DNA of 64,000 nucleotides, from the NCBI GenBank assembly GCA_900468535.1, contig UBTY01000032.1, positions 1 through 64,000 on the forward strand, in the 5' to 3' direction. Shown here one piece after another: positions 26,601-35,664 of the stretch. The notes beneath the pieces are model-generated. The model was not told the DNA's origin and did no database searches. It was given only the letters and a program-made list of their open reading frames with translations. The stretch comes from Hyphomicrobiales bacterium (GTDB lineage Bacteria > Pseudomonadota > Alphaproteobacteria > Rhizobiales > Rhizobiaceae). A program made the position numbers and the translations under genes. Each line of letters opens with the position of its first letter. Within the stretch, counting starts at the first letter, position 1.

Positions 26601-27023
26601 TCCATCGTGTCGACTCCCGTGGGACAGGAGCAGCGAAGCCTGAACTCCGCGGTCAAGCGCAGTATCGACACTTCAGCCCAGCGGTTCCAGCGCGGCTTTG
26701 CTCGCATCGTCTCGCAGGATGGCGTCGTCAGCATCGAGAATGGCGTTGCGCGCGGCGACCAGGTTGGCGCCGTGTTCCAGGGTACGCTTCGTGATCAGCG
26801 CGGCAACATGGACATGACGGGAACCTTCATGCCGGCTTACGGCCTGAACAGACTGTTTGCCGAACTGCCGCTGATCGGCATCATCCTCGGCAACGGAACG
26901 GATCGTGGCCTGATCGGCATCACCTTCAAGCTGACCGGCAAGCTGGAATCCCCGAACCTGACGATCAATCCGTTGTCGATCATCGCGCCAGGTGTGTTCC
27001 GCAACATCTTCGAATTCCAATAG
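23625..27023 (+). CDS. AsmA/YhdP-like giant envelope protein (DUF3971)
   Basis: This 1132-residue protein has a short cytoplasmic start, one membrane helix at about residues 45-65 (GLVLFILMAIVITI), and a very long beta-rich periplasmic part ending in an AsmA-like C-terminal domain (about 1000-1132, MDMTGTFMPAYGLNRLFAELP). This matches the YhdP/TamB/AsmA group, which forms a hydrophobic groove for phospholipid movement to the outer membrane. The ATG at 23625 was chosen because the upstream 21 codons look non-coding. It is divergent from bcp and ends at a strong two-way terminator. Confidence 0.88.
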   Translation: MSAIRGEKITFRKRDIVALHELPSAKAEDPLIVHCPPERSHVRRTAGVAGGCIGLVLFILMAIVITIESGVFDQPLSRQAQSALNSAIGPRYRAEVGSTVIRFTSNMRLALEARDVNMIDEKTGQHLSTTGAMRMALDPFQLLRGKISIAQVEADEIALDTALLPSGKPLKLDDLRVDEIPAAMETAFQQLDTIDSFVDRGGTRSVKLEGINIKLADTANGPLSIVIDSLEFSRNSEGGLQLDGEIAINGEKAQLSLLATKTGEQTSKLTGQLLNADLAPFVLKRNALGQIRQGIDGFADLMISAVRASGGAQPALAATVDFKPGQLYMDGDEQDLSGGRLNLAYDFAKQTLEIAQSKMQFGGTTVPFNGALIDLDKIDPQAGKGFGIDLLVNGGVAAPATSGEQPLPFDIQATGRYFVASRELQFPNMTVSSPAGSFYGSLHLRLSDVSPEISFVGQSQQLQTTAVKQLWPFWMAPKAREWMERNLFGGTVTDASLSVFIPFGKLDEAVGKGLKLDEKQIQISFDIDGARMNVTGDIPPIRDTSAHFDLKGPKATISIKSGKSFFASGRTVDVGQGTFVLPSTYDKPLMAELNLPISGAADAIGELLTYKPIQVLQRAGFVPEDLKGKITANVQARIGLISAQNPPPPEWKATLQLQDVDVAKPISGRKITDLDGTLTADPKQVSLDGKGNIDGVPAEITLVEPTDKSSDVQPQQSISATLSNDQREKILPGLSDIVDGNISVELNRIDKDRQSVSIDFGKARLDLPWIGWSKGSGIGANATFEISGPDDNLQIKNFNLKGDGFGATGSLMLNKGNLTKADFDSVKLSSNDDFAVSLRRDKNGMDVSVSGTSADARPIIANLKSDSGKGDGDGGKGGSSVTVRAKLDRVIGFNDEKLRNVSGTYAAQGSRIQALNLSGVTDSGEAVVAQTKDAGVINITSGDAGSVSRFADLYQHMSGGLLNLAIRLGPGGNWNGSIDVRRFALVNEQRLHSIVSTPVGQEQRSLNSAVKRSIDTSAQRFQRGFARIVSQDGVVSIENGVARGDQVGAVFQGTLRDQRGNMDMTGTFMPAYGLNRLFAELPLIGIILGNGTDRGLIGITFKLTGKLESPNLTINPLSIIAPGVFRNIFEFQ

Positions 27024-27029
27024 GCACAA

Positions 27030-27054
27030 AAAAGCCGGCGCGAGGCCGGCTTTT
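27030..27054. terminator. Bidirectional intrinsic terminator
   Basis: AAAAGCCGGC at 27030-27039 pairs with GCCGGCTTTT at 27045-27054 around a five-base loop. A-run and T-run flank the stem, so it can end both the AsmA-like gene (plus strand) and the convergent tyrS gene (minus strand). Confidence 0.88.
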
Positions 27055-27075
27055 CATACGATGTTGTAGCCGCGC

Positions 27076-28332
27076 TTATGCCGCACGGCGGATCAGGATG
27101 TGCTTCTTCTTGCCAAGCGAGAGCTTGATCACGCCATCGGCGGTGATCTCACCCGAGCCGATTACCTTGCGCTCGTCGGAAATAGCCGCGTCGTTGACGC
27201 GCACTGCGCCACCCTGAACGTGGCGGCGGGCTTCGCCGTTGGAGGCGGCAAGGCCGGCCTTGACGATCAGCGCCAGCAGGCCGATGCCGGCGTCGAGTTC
27301 GGCCGCGGGGACGTCGATCGAGGGCAGGGTGTCGGCAAGCGCGCCTTCCTCGAAGGTCTTGCGGGCCGTCTCGGCTGCCTGTTCGGCGTTTTCACGACCG
27401 TGCAGCACTGCGGTGACTTCAGTCGCGAGGATCTTCTTGACCTCGTTGATCTCCGAGCCGCCGAGCGTGGAAAGCCGAGCGATTTCGTCCATCGGAAGTG
27501 TCGTAAAGAGCTTCAGGAAGCGCGGCACGTCAGCGTCTTCCGTGTTGCGCCAGTACTGCCAGAAGTCATAAACCGGCAGCAGGTCGGCGTTCAGCCAGAC
27601 CGCGCCCGACGCGGACTTGCCCATCTTGGCGCCCGAAGAGGTGGTCAGAAGCGGTGAGGTCAGCGCGTAGAGCTGCTCGGTCCCCATGCGGTGACCGAGG
27701 TCGATGCCGTTGATGATGTTGCCCCACTGGTCCGAACCGCCCATCTGCAGGCGGCAATCGTAGCGCTTGGCCAGTTCGACAAAGTCGTAGGCCTGCAGGA
27801 TCATGTAGTTGAACTCGAGGAATGACAGCGACTGCTCGCGGTCGAGGCGCGTCTTGACGCTGTCGAAGGACAGCATGCGGTTGACCGAGAAGTGGCGGCC
27901 GACGTCGCGCAGGAACTCGAGATAGTTGAGCGAGCGCAGCCATTCAGCGTTGTTGATCATCAGCGCCGCATTGCCGGGCTTGTCATAGTCGAGGTAGTTG
28001 GCGAAGCCGCGCTTGATCGAGGCGATGTTCTCCTCGATCATGTCGATGGTCATCAGCTTGCGGGCCTCTTCCTTGAAAGAGGGGTCGCCGACCATGCCGG
28101 TGCCGCCGCCCATCAGCGAGATCGGCCGATGGCCGGTTTGCTGAAACCAGTGCAGCATCATGGTCTGCGTCAGATGACCGACGTGCAGGCTCGACGCGGT
28201 CGGATCATAGCCGATATAAGCCGTCACGCTTTCCTTCGCGAGAAGGTTGTCGAGGCCGGATTCATCTGAGATCTGATGAATGAAGCCACGCTCTTTCAGC
28301 GTGCGGAGGAAATCGGATTTGAACTCGGTCAT
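27076..28332 (-). CDS. tyrS: Tyrosyl-tRNA synthetase
   Basis: TyrS charges tRNA-Tyr. The 418-residue protein has the class I signature as SSLHVGHL (HIGH motif) near residue 47 and the KMSKS loop as KMGKS near residue 238, plus GGSDQWGNI for tyrosine binding. The C-terminal 70 residues form an S4 RNA-binding domain, ending VIKLSLGKKKHILI. Length is normal for the bacterial TyrS type. It is a single gene with its own terminator. Confidence 0.97.
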   Translation of the reverse strand: MTEFKSDFLRTLKERGFIHQISDESGLDNLLAKESVTAYIGYDPTASSLHVGHLTQTMMLHWFQQTGHRPISLMGGGTGMVGDPSFKEEARKLMTIDMIEENIASIKRGFANYLDYDKPGNAALMINNAEWLRSLNYLEFLRDVGRHFSVNRMLSFDSVKTRLDREQSLSFLEFNYMILQAYDFVELAKRYDCRLQMGGSDQWGNIINGIDLGHRMGTEQLYALTSPLLTTSSGAKMGKSASGAVWLNADLLPVYDFWQYWRNTEDADVPRFLKLFTTLPMDEIARLSTLGGSEINEVKKILATEVTAVLHGRENAEQAAETARKTFEEGALADTLPSIDVPAAELDAGIGLLALIVKAGLAASNGEARRHVQGGAVRVNDAAISDERKVIGSGEITADGVIKLSLGKKKHILIRRAA

Positions 28333-28462
28333 GACCTTTTGCTTTCGGATCAGGATTTTCGGATTGGCTATTGTTGATGTGGAGCGGCGCGTTTAGCACT
28401 GTTTTCTCGCACAGTCACCATTTGGTTGATTGAGTCATCGCCTTGTTGGATGCAGGGGAAGC

Positions 28463-29587
28463 ATGGGAAATATACGGACGGCGATCGGCCTGATGAGCGG
28501 CACCTCGATGGACGGCATCGATGTGGCGCTGCTGCGCACCGACGGTCGCGATCTGGTCGAGCGCGGGCCGTCGCTCGGCGTGCCCTACGATCCCGCCTTC
28601 CGCGACCGGCTGAAGCTGGCGCTGGAGCAGGCGAAAGTTATCACGCAGCGTGAGCAGAGACCGGGCAATCTGGGGTCAATCGAGCGGGAACTGACGTTAC
28701 GTCATGTGGTTGCCGTAAAGGAATTCCTGAGTGCAAACGCACTGGATTCGTCCTCTATCGACGTCATCGGCTTTCATGGGCAGACGGTGCTTCATCGGCC
28801 GGACGAGGCGCTGACGGTCCAGATCGGTGACGGGGCGCTGCTCGCCCGCGAGACCGGGATACCTGTCGCCTATGACCTCCGCGCCAATGACATGGTCCAC
28901 GGCGGTCAAGGCGCACCCCTGGTCCCGGTTTACCACGCGGCGCTTGCTGCTAACGTCGCTGATGCGACCTTGCCGGTCTGCTTCGTCAATATCGGCGGGA
29001 TTTCCAACCTGACGTATGTCGGTGCTGACGGTGTGATCGTCGGATATGATAGCGGGCCGGGCAATACGTTGATCGACCAGTGGGTCGAGACACATGCGGG
29101 TGTTCCATTCGATCAAGGCGGCATGATCGCCTCGGAGGGGCGGGTTATTGGCGATCTTGCGGATCGCTATTTGAGCAGCCCATTCTTTACGGCCCTGAAG
29201 CGGCGCTCGCTTGACCGCAACGACTTCCCGCCGCCGTCAGGCGCTGACGCAGAGCTTGCTGACGGGGCAAGGACACTCGCCTATGTCGCTGCCGCGTCGA
29301 TCATGAAATCGGCCAGTCACCTGCCGGTGATGCCGACGCTTTACGTCGTTTGCGGCGGCGGTCGGCTCAACCGCGTGCTGATGCAGGATCTGGCGGATCT
29401 GGCACGCAACCATCGCGCCCGAGTGATCTCGGCCGAGGAGGTGGGGTTTAACGGCGACTCCATGGAGGCGGAGGCCTGGGCCTACCTCGCTGTCCGATCG
29501 CTGGATGGCCTGGCGCTGACCTTTCCGGGAACGACCGGCGTGCGCGAGGCTGTGAGCGGTGGGGTGCTGGCGTCTCCCAGTTCGTAA
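28463..29587 (+). CDS. anmK: Anhydro-N-acetylmuramic acid kinase
   Basis: AnmK hydrolyses and phosphorylates 1,6-anhydroMurNAc to MurNAc 6-phosphate in cell-wall recycling. The 374-residue protein opens with the family hallmark IGLMSGTSMDGIDVALL (ATP-binding) and contains GFHGQT, YDLRANDMVHGGQGAPLVP and NIGGISNLT. The ATG at 28463 follows AGGGGA and gives the expected N-terminus; a TTG 11 codons earlier is less likely. It is divergent from tyrS. Confidence 0.96.
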   Translation: MGNIRTAIGLMSGTSMDGIDVALLRTDGRDLVERGPSLGVPYDPAFRDRLKLALEQAKVITQREQRPGNLGSIERELTLRHVVAVKEFLSANALDSSSIDVIGFHGQTVLHRPDEALTVQIGDGALLARETGIPVAYDLRANDMVHGGQGAPLVPVYHAALAANVADATLPVCFVNIGGISNLTYVGADGVIVGYDSGPGNTLIDQWVETHAGVPFDQGGMIASEGRVIGDLADRYLSSPFFTALKRRSLDRNDFPPPSGADAELADGARTLAYVAAASIMKSASHLPVMPTLYVVCGGGRLNRVLMQDLADLARNHRARVISAEEVGFNGDSMEAEAWAYLAVRSLDGLALTFPGTTGVREAVSGGVLASPSS

Positions 29588-29677
29588 GGCGCCTTAATAT
29601 TTTGTTCTCACAGTCGCCATAGAGTCAGGCAGCGGAATTTTCGCTGTTTTGTAATCCATCGCACTGCTTGATCCCTC

Positions 29678-30829
29678 ATGTCTGCTGCCGTTCTTTTCCT
29701 GGTGGTGAATTTCATTATCGGCCTGTGTTTCAGTGCCGTGTTTGCCGTCGTCTCGATCTACAGCCGCTGGCGGCAGGCGGCCTTGCTGTTTTGCGCCGGT
29801 CTTTGCATCGCATCGCTGACAATGCTCTGCGAGCTGGCCGTTGCCTACGCGGATAATCCGAGGTTCTGGGCAATCGCGGTCTACGGCACCGTGCTGGCCG
29901 GGCTGGTGCTGCTGCACAAGGGCATTGCCGATCTCTATGACAGGCCCTTTCCCACCTGGGTCGCGATCGCGATGTTCCTGGCCGGCATGGCGGTCTACAT
30001 GCTGGTGCGCGACGTGCCGCGGTCTTGGTGGGCGCGGGGCTTCCTGTATCAGGGCCCGTATGCGCTGGTGACGCTTTCCGCCGCGGTCAGTGTGTTCCAA
30101 TCCGAGCGCCGGACCGCCATCGACAGGGCGCTGGGGTTTGTGCTTGTCGTGAGCGGCCTTCATTTCTTCCTGAAGGCTGCGCTGGCGGCCGTCATGGGGG
30201 CGGGTGCAACGCCCAGCGCCTATATATCGACCGCTTACGCGGTGATGTCGCAGAGCATCACGGCGGTGTTGATCGTAGCCGTCGGCCTCATGTTGCTGGC
30301 AGTGCTGACGCTCGACATCATGGCGGTGGAGCGCGGCCGCGCCGAGCGGGACAGCCTTTCCGGCCTTGCCAATCGAAGAGGCTTCGAGAAGGCGGTGAAG
30401 AAGACGATCGCCAGATCCGCGGAGCGCCAGCACGCGGTCATCCTGTGCGACCTCGATCATTTCAAGTCGATCAACGACACGTACGGCCATCATGCCGGTG
30501 ACATGGTGATCAGCGCCTTCGGAACAATGATCGGGACACAGGCCGGAGCGAATGCCATCGTCGGGCGAATCGGTGGCGAGGAGTTCGTGGTGTTTCTGCC
30601 CGACACACCTCCGGCCATCGCGCTGGCCGTGGCGGAAACACTGAGGGTCGGCGCTCGGACGATGATGGTTCCCGGCTTGCCGGGCGGATTTGTCGTGACC
30701 GCCAGCTTCGGCGTTGCAGGCGTGCCGGCCCGGGGAAGCCTCGATGCTGCGCTGCGGCGTGCCGATGCGGCGCTCTACGAAGCCAAGCGACACGGCCGTG
30801 ACTGTGTTCAGCAGGCCCGCGCAGCCTGA
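29678..30829 (+). CDS. Membrane-bound diguanylate cyclase
   Basis: The 383-residue protein has about six or seven membrane helices in the first 210 residues and a GGDEF domain at about 225-380. The active site reads GGEEF, which is compatible with cyclase activity, and DSLSGLANRRGF and LCDLDHFKSINDTYGHHAGD are intact. The RxxD inhibitory site is absent, so product inhibition through that site is not expected. The membrane part resembles small sensor domains such as MASE types, but I cannot name it. It starts 90 bases after anmK and may share its transcript. Confidence 0.9.
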   Translation: MSAAVLFLVVNFIIGLCFSAVFAVVSIYSRWRQAALLFCAGLCIASLTMLCELAVAYADNPRFWAIAVYGTVLAGLVLLHKGIADLYDRPFPTWVAIAMFLAGMAVYMLVRDVPRSWWARGFLYQGPYALVTLSAAVSVFQSERRTAIDRALGFVLVVSGLHFFLKAALAAVMGAGATPSAYISTAYAVMSQSITAVLIVAVGLMLLAVLTLDIMAVERGRAERDSLSGLANRRGFEKAVKKTIARSAERQHAVILCDLDHFKSINDTYGHHAGDMVISAFGTMIGTQAGANAIVGRIGGEEFVVFLPDTPPAIALAVAETLRVGARTMMVPGLPGGFVVTASFGVAGVPARGSLDAALRRADAALYEAKRHGRDCVQQARAA

Positions 30830-30872
30830 GGCGCTAAGGAACGGTCAGTAACTGCATTCGCTACATACGCAA

Positions 30873-30895
30873 ACGGCCGCCCAAGAGGCGGCCGT
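30873..30895. terminator. Hairpin between two convergent genes
   Basis: ACGGCCGCC at 30873-30881 pairs with GGCGGCCGT at 30887-30895 around a five-base loop. It lies between the diguanylate cyclase gene and the convergent hydrolase gene. The flanking T-run is short, so this is a probable but not strong terminator. Confidence 0.6.
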
Positions 30896-30917
30896 GTCGT
30901 TCTTGATGCTGTTCGCC

Positions 30918-31595
30918 TTAGCGGATGCGCTTGGCGGCCGGCTCAGGGACCAGTTCCCCATTCAGGCGGCGATCGAGGTAGTCCTCGCATTCGCCCATCA
31001 GCGTCTCGACCTGGCCGTTGAAGAAGTGGTTGGCGCCCGGCACCGTGCGGTGCGTGATCAGGATGCCCTTCTGCGTCTTCAGCTTCTCGACGAGGCCGTT
31101 GACGTCCTTCTCCGGCGCCACCTTGTCGGCGTCGCCGTTGATGATCAGGCCAGACGACGGGCAGGGTGCGAGGAACGAGAAGTCGTAGGTATTCGGTTGC
31201 GGCGCAATCGACATGAAGCCTTCGATCTCGGGGCGGCGCATCAGAAGCTGCATGCCGATCCACGAGCCGAAGGAATAACCGGCAACCCAGCAGGTCTTCG
31301 AATCGGGATGCAGGCTCTGCACCCAGTCGAGGGCCGAGGCTGCATCGGAAAGCTCGCCGGCGCCATGGTCGAATTCACCCTGGCTACGACCGATTCCCCG
31401 GAAATTGAAACGCAGTGTCGTAAAACCGCGCTTCTGGAACATGTAGAAGAGCTGGTAGACGATCTGGTTGTTCATCGTGCCGCCGAACTGGGGGTGCGGG
31501 TGCAGAATGAGGGCAATCGGCGCGCTTTTCTCCTTGGAGGGCTGGTAGCGGCCTTCAAGGCGGCCTGCGGGGCCGTTGAAAATGACTTCGGGCAT
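30918..31595 (-). CDS. Alpha/beta hydrolase (dienelactone hydrolase-like)
   Basis: The 225-residue protein matches the small alpha/beta hydrolases that begin PEVIFNGPAGRLEGRY and contain LILHPHPQFGGTMNN, FNFRGIGRSQGEFDHG and the nucleophile elbow GYSFGSW. An acid residue in NGDADKVAP and the histidine in PGANHFFNG complete the likely triad. Substrate unknown. The ATG at 31595 has GGAG five bases before it; the longer frame to 31724 would run through the iron-control sites. It is divergent from the suf operon and could be affected by the same operators. Confidence 0.87.
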   Translation of the reverse strand: MPEVIFNGPAGRLEGRYQPSKEKSAPIALILHPHPQFGGTMNNQIVYQLFYMFQKRGFTTLRFNFRGIGRSQGEFDHGAGELSDAASALDWVQSLHPDSKTCWVAGYSFGSWIGMQLLMRRPEIEGFMSIAPQPNTYDFSFLAPCPSSGLIINGDADKVAPEKDVNGLVEKLKTQKGILITHRTVPGANHFFNGQVETLMGECEDYLDRRLNGELVPEPAAKRIR

Positions 31596-31638
31596 CGGTA
31601 CTCCGGCGTTTATTTCTTCGCGTTCATGCTGCGCAGAC

Positions 31639-31667
31639 TTGACGGACGTTGTCAGCTTTTCTAAAAC
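31639..31667 (+). promoter_or_regulatory. Candidate suf operon promoter
   Basis: TTGACG at 31639-31644 and TAAAAC at 31662-31667 are 17 bases apart and would form a sigma-70-type promoter for sufS2. The -35 element overlaps the IRO-type box and the -10 element abuts the ICE-type box, which is the layout expected for repression by blocking polymerase. The -35 match is good and the -10 match is only moderate. Confidence 0.5.
31640..31654. promoter_or_regulatory. IRO-type box (RirA site candidate)
   Basis: TGA at 31640-31642 and TCA at 31652-31654 are separated by exactly nine bases, a perfect match to the rhizobial IRO consensus TGA-N9-TCA recognised by the Rrf2-type iron regulator RirA. It covers the -35 element of the suf promoter. 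RirA control of suf genes is known in Agrobacterium. Confidence 0.6.
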
Positions 31668-31688
31668 GCAGTTTAGAACAATTCGAAA
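31659..31688. promoter_or_regulatory. ICE-type box (Irr site candidate)
   Basis: TTTAGAA at 31672-31678 and TTCGAAA at 31682-31688, three bases apart, match the rhizobial ICE motif for the Fur-family regulator Irr with one mismatch. A further TTCTAAA at 31659-31665 forms a second inverted pair with the first half-site. The box covers the expected transcription start region of sufS2. Confidence 0.55.
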
Positions 31689-31798
31689 CTTGCATGGCGA
31701 TCCACGCATTGTGGGATGTGTCATAAGGCAAGCCCGGCCGAAATTTCAAGGAAAATGAGCCGAGGCGTCGTGCAAGCTTAAAGCGCAGGACAAAGATC

Positions 31799-32965
31799 AT
31801 GGCGCCGCCACGCCTTTATCTCGACTGGAACGCGACCTCGCCGCTGCATCCACATGCGCGCGACGCGGTTCTGCGTGCGCTGGATCTTTTCGGCAATCCG
31901 AACTCTGTGCATGGCGAAGGCCGGGCTGTGCGGGCCGCGATCGAGCAGGCACGCCGGCAGGTCGCAACGCTTGTCGGTGCCGATCCCGCGCATGTGATCT
32001 TTACCAGTGGCGCTACCGAAGCAGCCAACATGGTTCTGACGCCTGACTTCAAGATGGGGCGGACGCCGATGGCCATCGGTCGCCTCTACTATTCGGCGGT
32101 CGAGCATCCGGCGGTGCGCGAGGGCGGACGGTTTCCGAAGGACAAGACGACCGAAATACCGGTGACGTCTGACGGCGTTGTCGATCTTGACGCTCTGGGT
32201 GCTTTGCTTGCGGCTCACGACAAGTCGGCCGGGTTGCCGATGGTTGCGGTCATGCTCGTCAACAACGAGACCGGTATCGTTCAGCCGATCGCCGATATTG
32301 CGAAGATCGTGCAGGCGCAGGGCGGGCTGCTTGTTGTGGATGCGGTACAGGCAGCTGGCCGGCTGAAACTCGACATCAACGCGCTTGGCGCGGATTTCAT
32401 GATCGTCTCATCGCACAAGATCGGCGGCCCGAAAGGCGCCGGCGCGCTGGTCACGCGCGGTGAAGTGCTGATGCCGCGGCCCTTGATCCATGGCGGTGGT
32501 CAGGAGAAGGGTCACCGCTCGGGGACAGAGAATTCATTGGCGGTGATCGGCTTCGGCGCGGCCGCGCAAGCTGCTGTCGCTGAATTCGATGCGCGCAACG
32601 CGGCAATTTCGGCTTTGCGAGATCGGCTGGAAAGCGGCATGCGTGGGGCCGCACCCGATGTTGTCGTCTATGGCGCCGAGGGAACGCGCGTTTCGAACAC
32701 GACGTTCTTCACCCTTCCAGGACTTAAGGCCGAAACGGGACAGATCGCCTTCGATCTAGAAGGCGTTGCGCTCTCGGCAGGCTCTGCCTGCTCGTCTGGC
32801 AAGGTCGGCGAAAGCCATGTTCTGGTCGCCATGGGGCATGACCCCAAGCTCGGCGCTCTGCGCATTTCGTTGGGCTTTGCCACGACCGAGGAGGAGATCG
32901 ACCGAGCGATTTCCGTCTTTGCCAAAATTGCCGCCCGGCGCAAGCCGGCCGGAGAGGCGGCGTGA
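31799..32965 (+). CDS. sufS2: Cysteine desulfurase, IscS/NifS-like (SufS2 position)
   Basis: The 388-residue PLP enzyme removes sulfur from cysteine. Features are DWNATSPLHP at the start, FTSGATEAANM, the PLP lysine in SSHKIGGPKGAGAL, and the active cysteine in the long loop SAGSACSSGKV, which marks a group I (NifS/IscS) type. It is the first gene of the suf operon, the place held by sufS2 in the Agrobacterium sufS2BCDS1XA operon. A group II SufS is encoded later in the same operon, so two sulfur donors are present. AGGA lies eight bases before the ATG. Confidence 0.93.
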   Translation: MAPPRLYLDWNATSPLHPHARDAVLRALDLFGNPNSVHGEGRAVRAAIEQARRQVATLVGADPAHVIFTSGATEAANMVLTPDFKMGRTPMAIGRLYYSAVEHPAVREGGRFPKDKTTEIPVTSDGVVDLDALGALLAAHDKSAGLPMVAVMLVNNETGIVQPIADIAKIVQAQGGLLVVDAVQAAGRLKLDINALGADFMIVSSHKIGGPKGAGALVTRGEVLMPRPLIHGGGQEKGHRSGTENSLAVIGFGAAAQAAVAEFDARNAAISALRDRLESGMRGAAPDVVVYGAEGTRVSNTTFFTLPGLKAETGQIAFDLEGVALSAGSACSSGKVGESHVLVAMGHDPKLGALRISLGFATTEEEIDRAISVFAKIAARRKPAGEAA

Positions 32966-32974
32966 CCGCTTCAT

Positions 32975-32996
32975 AAATTTGCGGAAACGCAAATTT
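32975..32996. other. Hairpin between sufS2 and sufB
   Basis: AAATTTGCG at 32975-32983 pairs perfectly with CGCAAATTT at 32988-32996 around a GAAA tetraloop, directly after the sufS2 stop. There is no T-tract. It may be an RNA-processing or stability element that lets sufBCD be expressed at a different level from sufS2, or it may be a protein site. No clear match to a known operator. Confidence 0.5.
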
Positions 32997-33108
32997 CCGC
33001 TTGCCATTCGGGCTGAAAAGTCCCTTTTGGCCACCTACATACGGGGCAAACGATACTGCCCGCACGACAAGCTGCCGGACCTTTTCTCCGGCGAGATTGG
33101 AGAATGAC

Positions 33109-34577
<1,469 letters not shown>

Positions 34578-34578
<1 letters not shown>

Positions 34579-34856
34579 TGAGCGACAAGCAGGATGTTGT
34601 CGTCGCTCATCGCCATTGCATTCGCAATCGTGCGGAGTTGGAGCGGAGTACGACATCAGGCTGCTTTTATTGTCTTGAGGTGTATCCGGCGACCGAAGTC
34701 TGGGAGTGGATCCGCGAGACACAAGAAGATCAAGAACGTCTCACCGCAATGTGCCCGAAATGCGGGATCGATGCGGTGATTGGAGATGCCTCAGGTTACC
34801 TCGTAACCGACAGGAAGTTTTTGGAACGAATGAGACGCCACTGGTTTGATATTTAG
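34578..34856 (+). CDS. Zinc-ribbon small protein embedded in the suf operon
   Basis: The 92-residue protein has two CxxC pairs, C29/C32 (SGCFYCLEVY) and C59/C62 (MCPKCGIDAVIGD), which should bind one zinc or possibly an iron-sulfur cluster. The ASGYLVTDRKFLERM(R)RHWF end matches a family annotated only as 'cytoplasmic protein' in many bacteria. Its ATG overlaps the sufB TAA stop by one base, and sufC starts 29 bases after its stop, so it is co-expressed with the scaffold genes. It is not part of the described suf set. A metal-delivery or regulatory role is possible but unproven. Confidence 0.85.
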
Positions 34857-34885
34857 GTCGCCATGGCTGGTTGAAGGAACTGGAA

Positions 34886-35641
34886 ATGCTTGAGATTAAG
34901 AACCTGCACGCCCGCATCGCCGAAGACGGCACCGAGATCATCCGCGGTCTGAACCTCACGGTGAAGGCCGGCGAAGTTGCTGCCATCATGGGCCCGAACG
35001 GCTCCGGCAAGTCGACGCTTTCCTACATCCTGTCGGGTCGCGAAGACTACGAAGTCACCGAAGGCGACATCCTTTACAACGGCGAGAGCATCCTGGAGCT
35101 CGACGCTGCCGAGCGCGCCGCCAAGGGCATCTTCCTGGCCTTCCAGTACCCGGTCGAAATTCCGGGCGTTGCCACGATGCAGTTCCTCAAGGTTGCGATG
35201 AACGAACAGCGCAAGGCTCGCGGCGAAGAAGAGTTGAAGACGCCTGACTTCATGCGCCTCGTCAAGGACGCTGCGGCCAAGCTGCAGATCAACACCGAAA
35301 TGCTGAAGCGCCCGCTGAACGTCGGTTTCTCCGGCGGTGAGAAGAAGCGCGCCGAAATCCTGCAGATGGCGCTGCTCGAGCCGAAGCTCTGCGTACTTGA
35401 CGAGACCGATTCCGGTCTCGACATCGACGCGCTGAAGATCGTCGCCGATGGCGTCAACGCGCTGCGTTCGCCGGATCGCGCCGTCATCGTCATCACGCAC
35501 TACCAGCGCCTGCTCGACTACATCGTCCCGGATACGGTTCACGTTCTCTACAAGGGCCAGGTGATCAAGTCGGGCGACAAGACGCTGGCGCATGAGCTGG
35601 AAGCCAATGGCTACGCCGACATCATCGGTGCGGCAGCCTGA
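34886..35641 (+). CDS. sufC: Fe-S cluster assembly ATPase SufC
   Basis: SufC is the ABC-type ATPase of the SufBC2D scaffold complex. The 251-residue protein has Walker A GPNGSGKST, the Q-loop in AFQYPVEIPG, the signature FSGGEKKRAEI, Walker B CVLDETDSGLD and the switch histidine in VIVITHYQRLLDY. These match SufC closely, including the ETDSGLDID variant typical of the family. The ATG at 34886 follows AAGGA; a start five codons earlier is less likely. Confidence 0.98.
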   Translation: MLEIKNLHARIAEDGTEIIRGLNLTVKAGEVAAIMGPNGSGKSTLSYILSGREDYEVTEGDILYNGESILELDAAERAAKGIFLAFQYPVEIPGVATMQFLKVAMNEQRKARGEEELKTPDFMRLVKDAAAKLQINTEMLKRPLNVGFSGGEKKRAEILQMALLEPKLCVLDETDSGLDIDALKIVADGVNALRSPDRAVIVITHYQRLLDYIVPDTVHVLYKGQVIKSGDKTLAHELEANGYADIIGAAA

Positions 35642-35664
35642 TTACGGCGGAAAGGACGGGTCTC

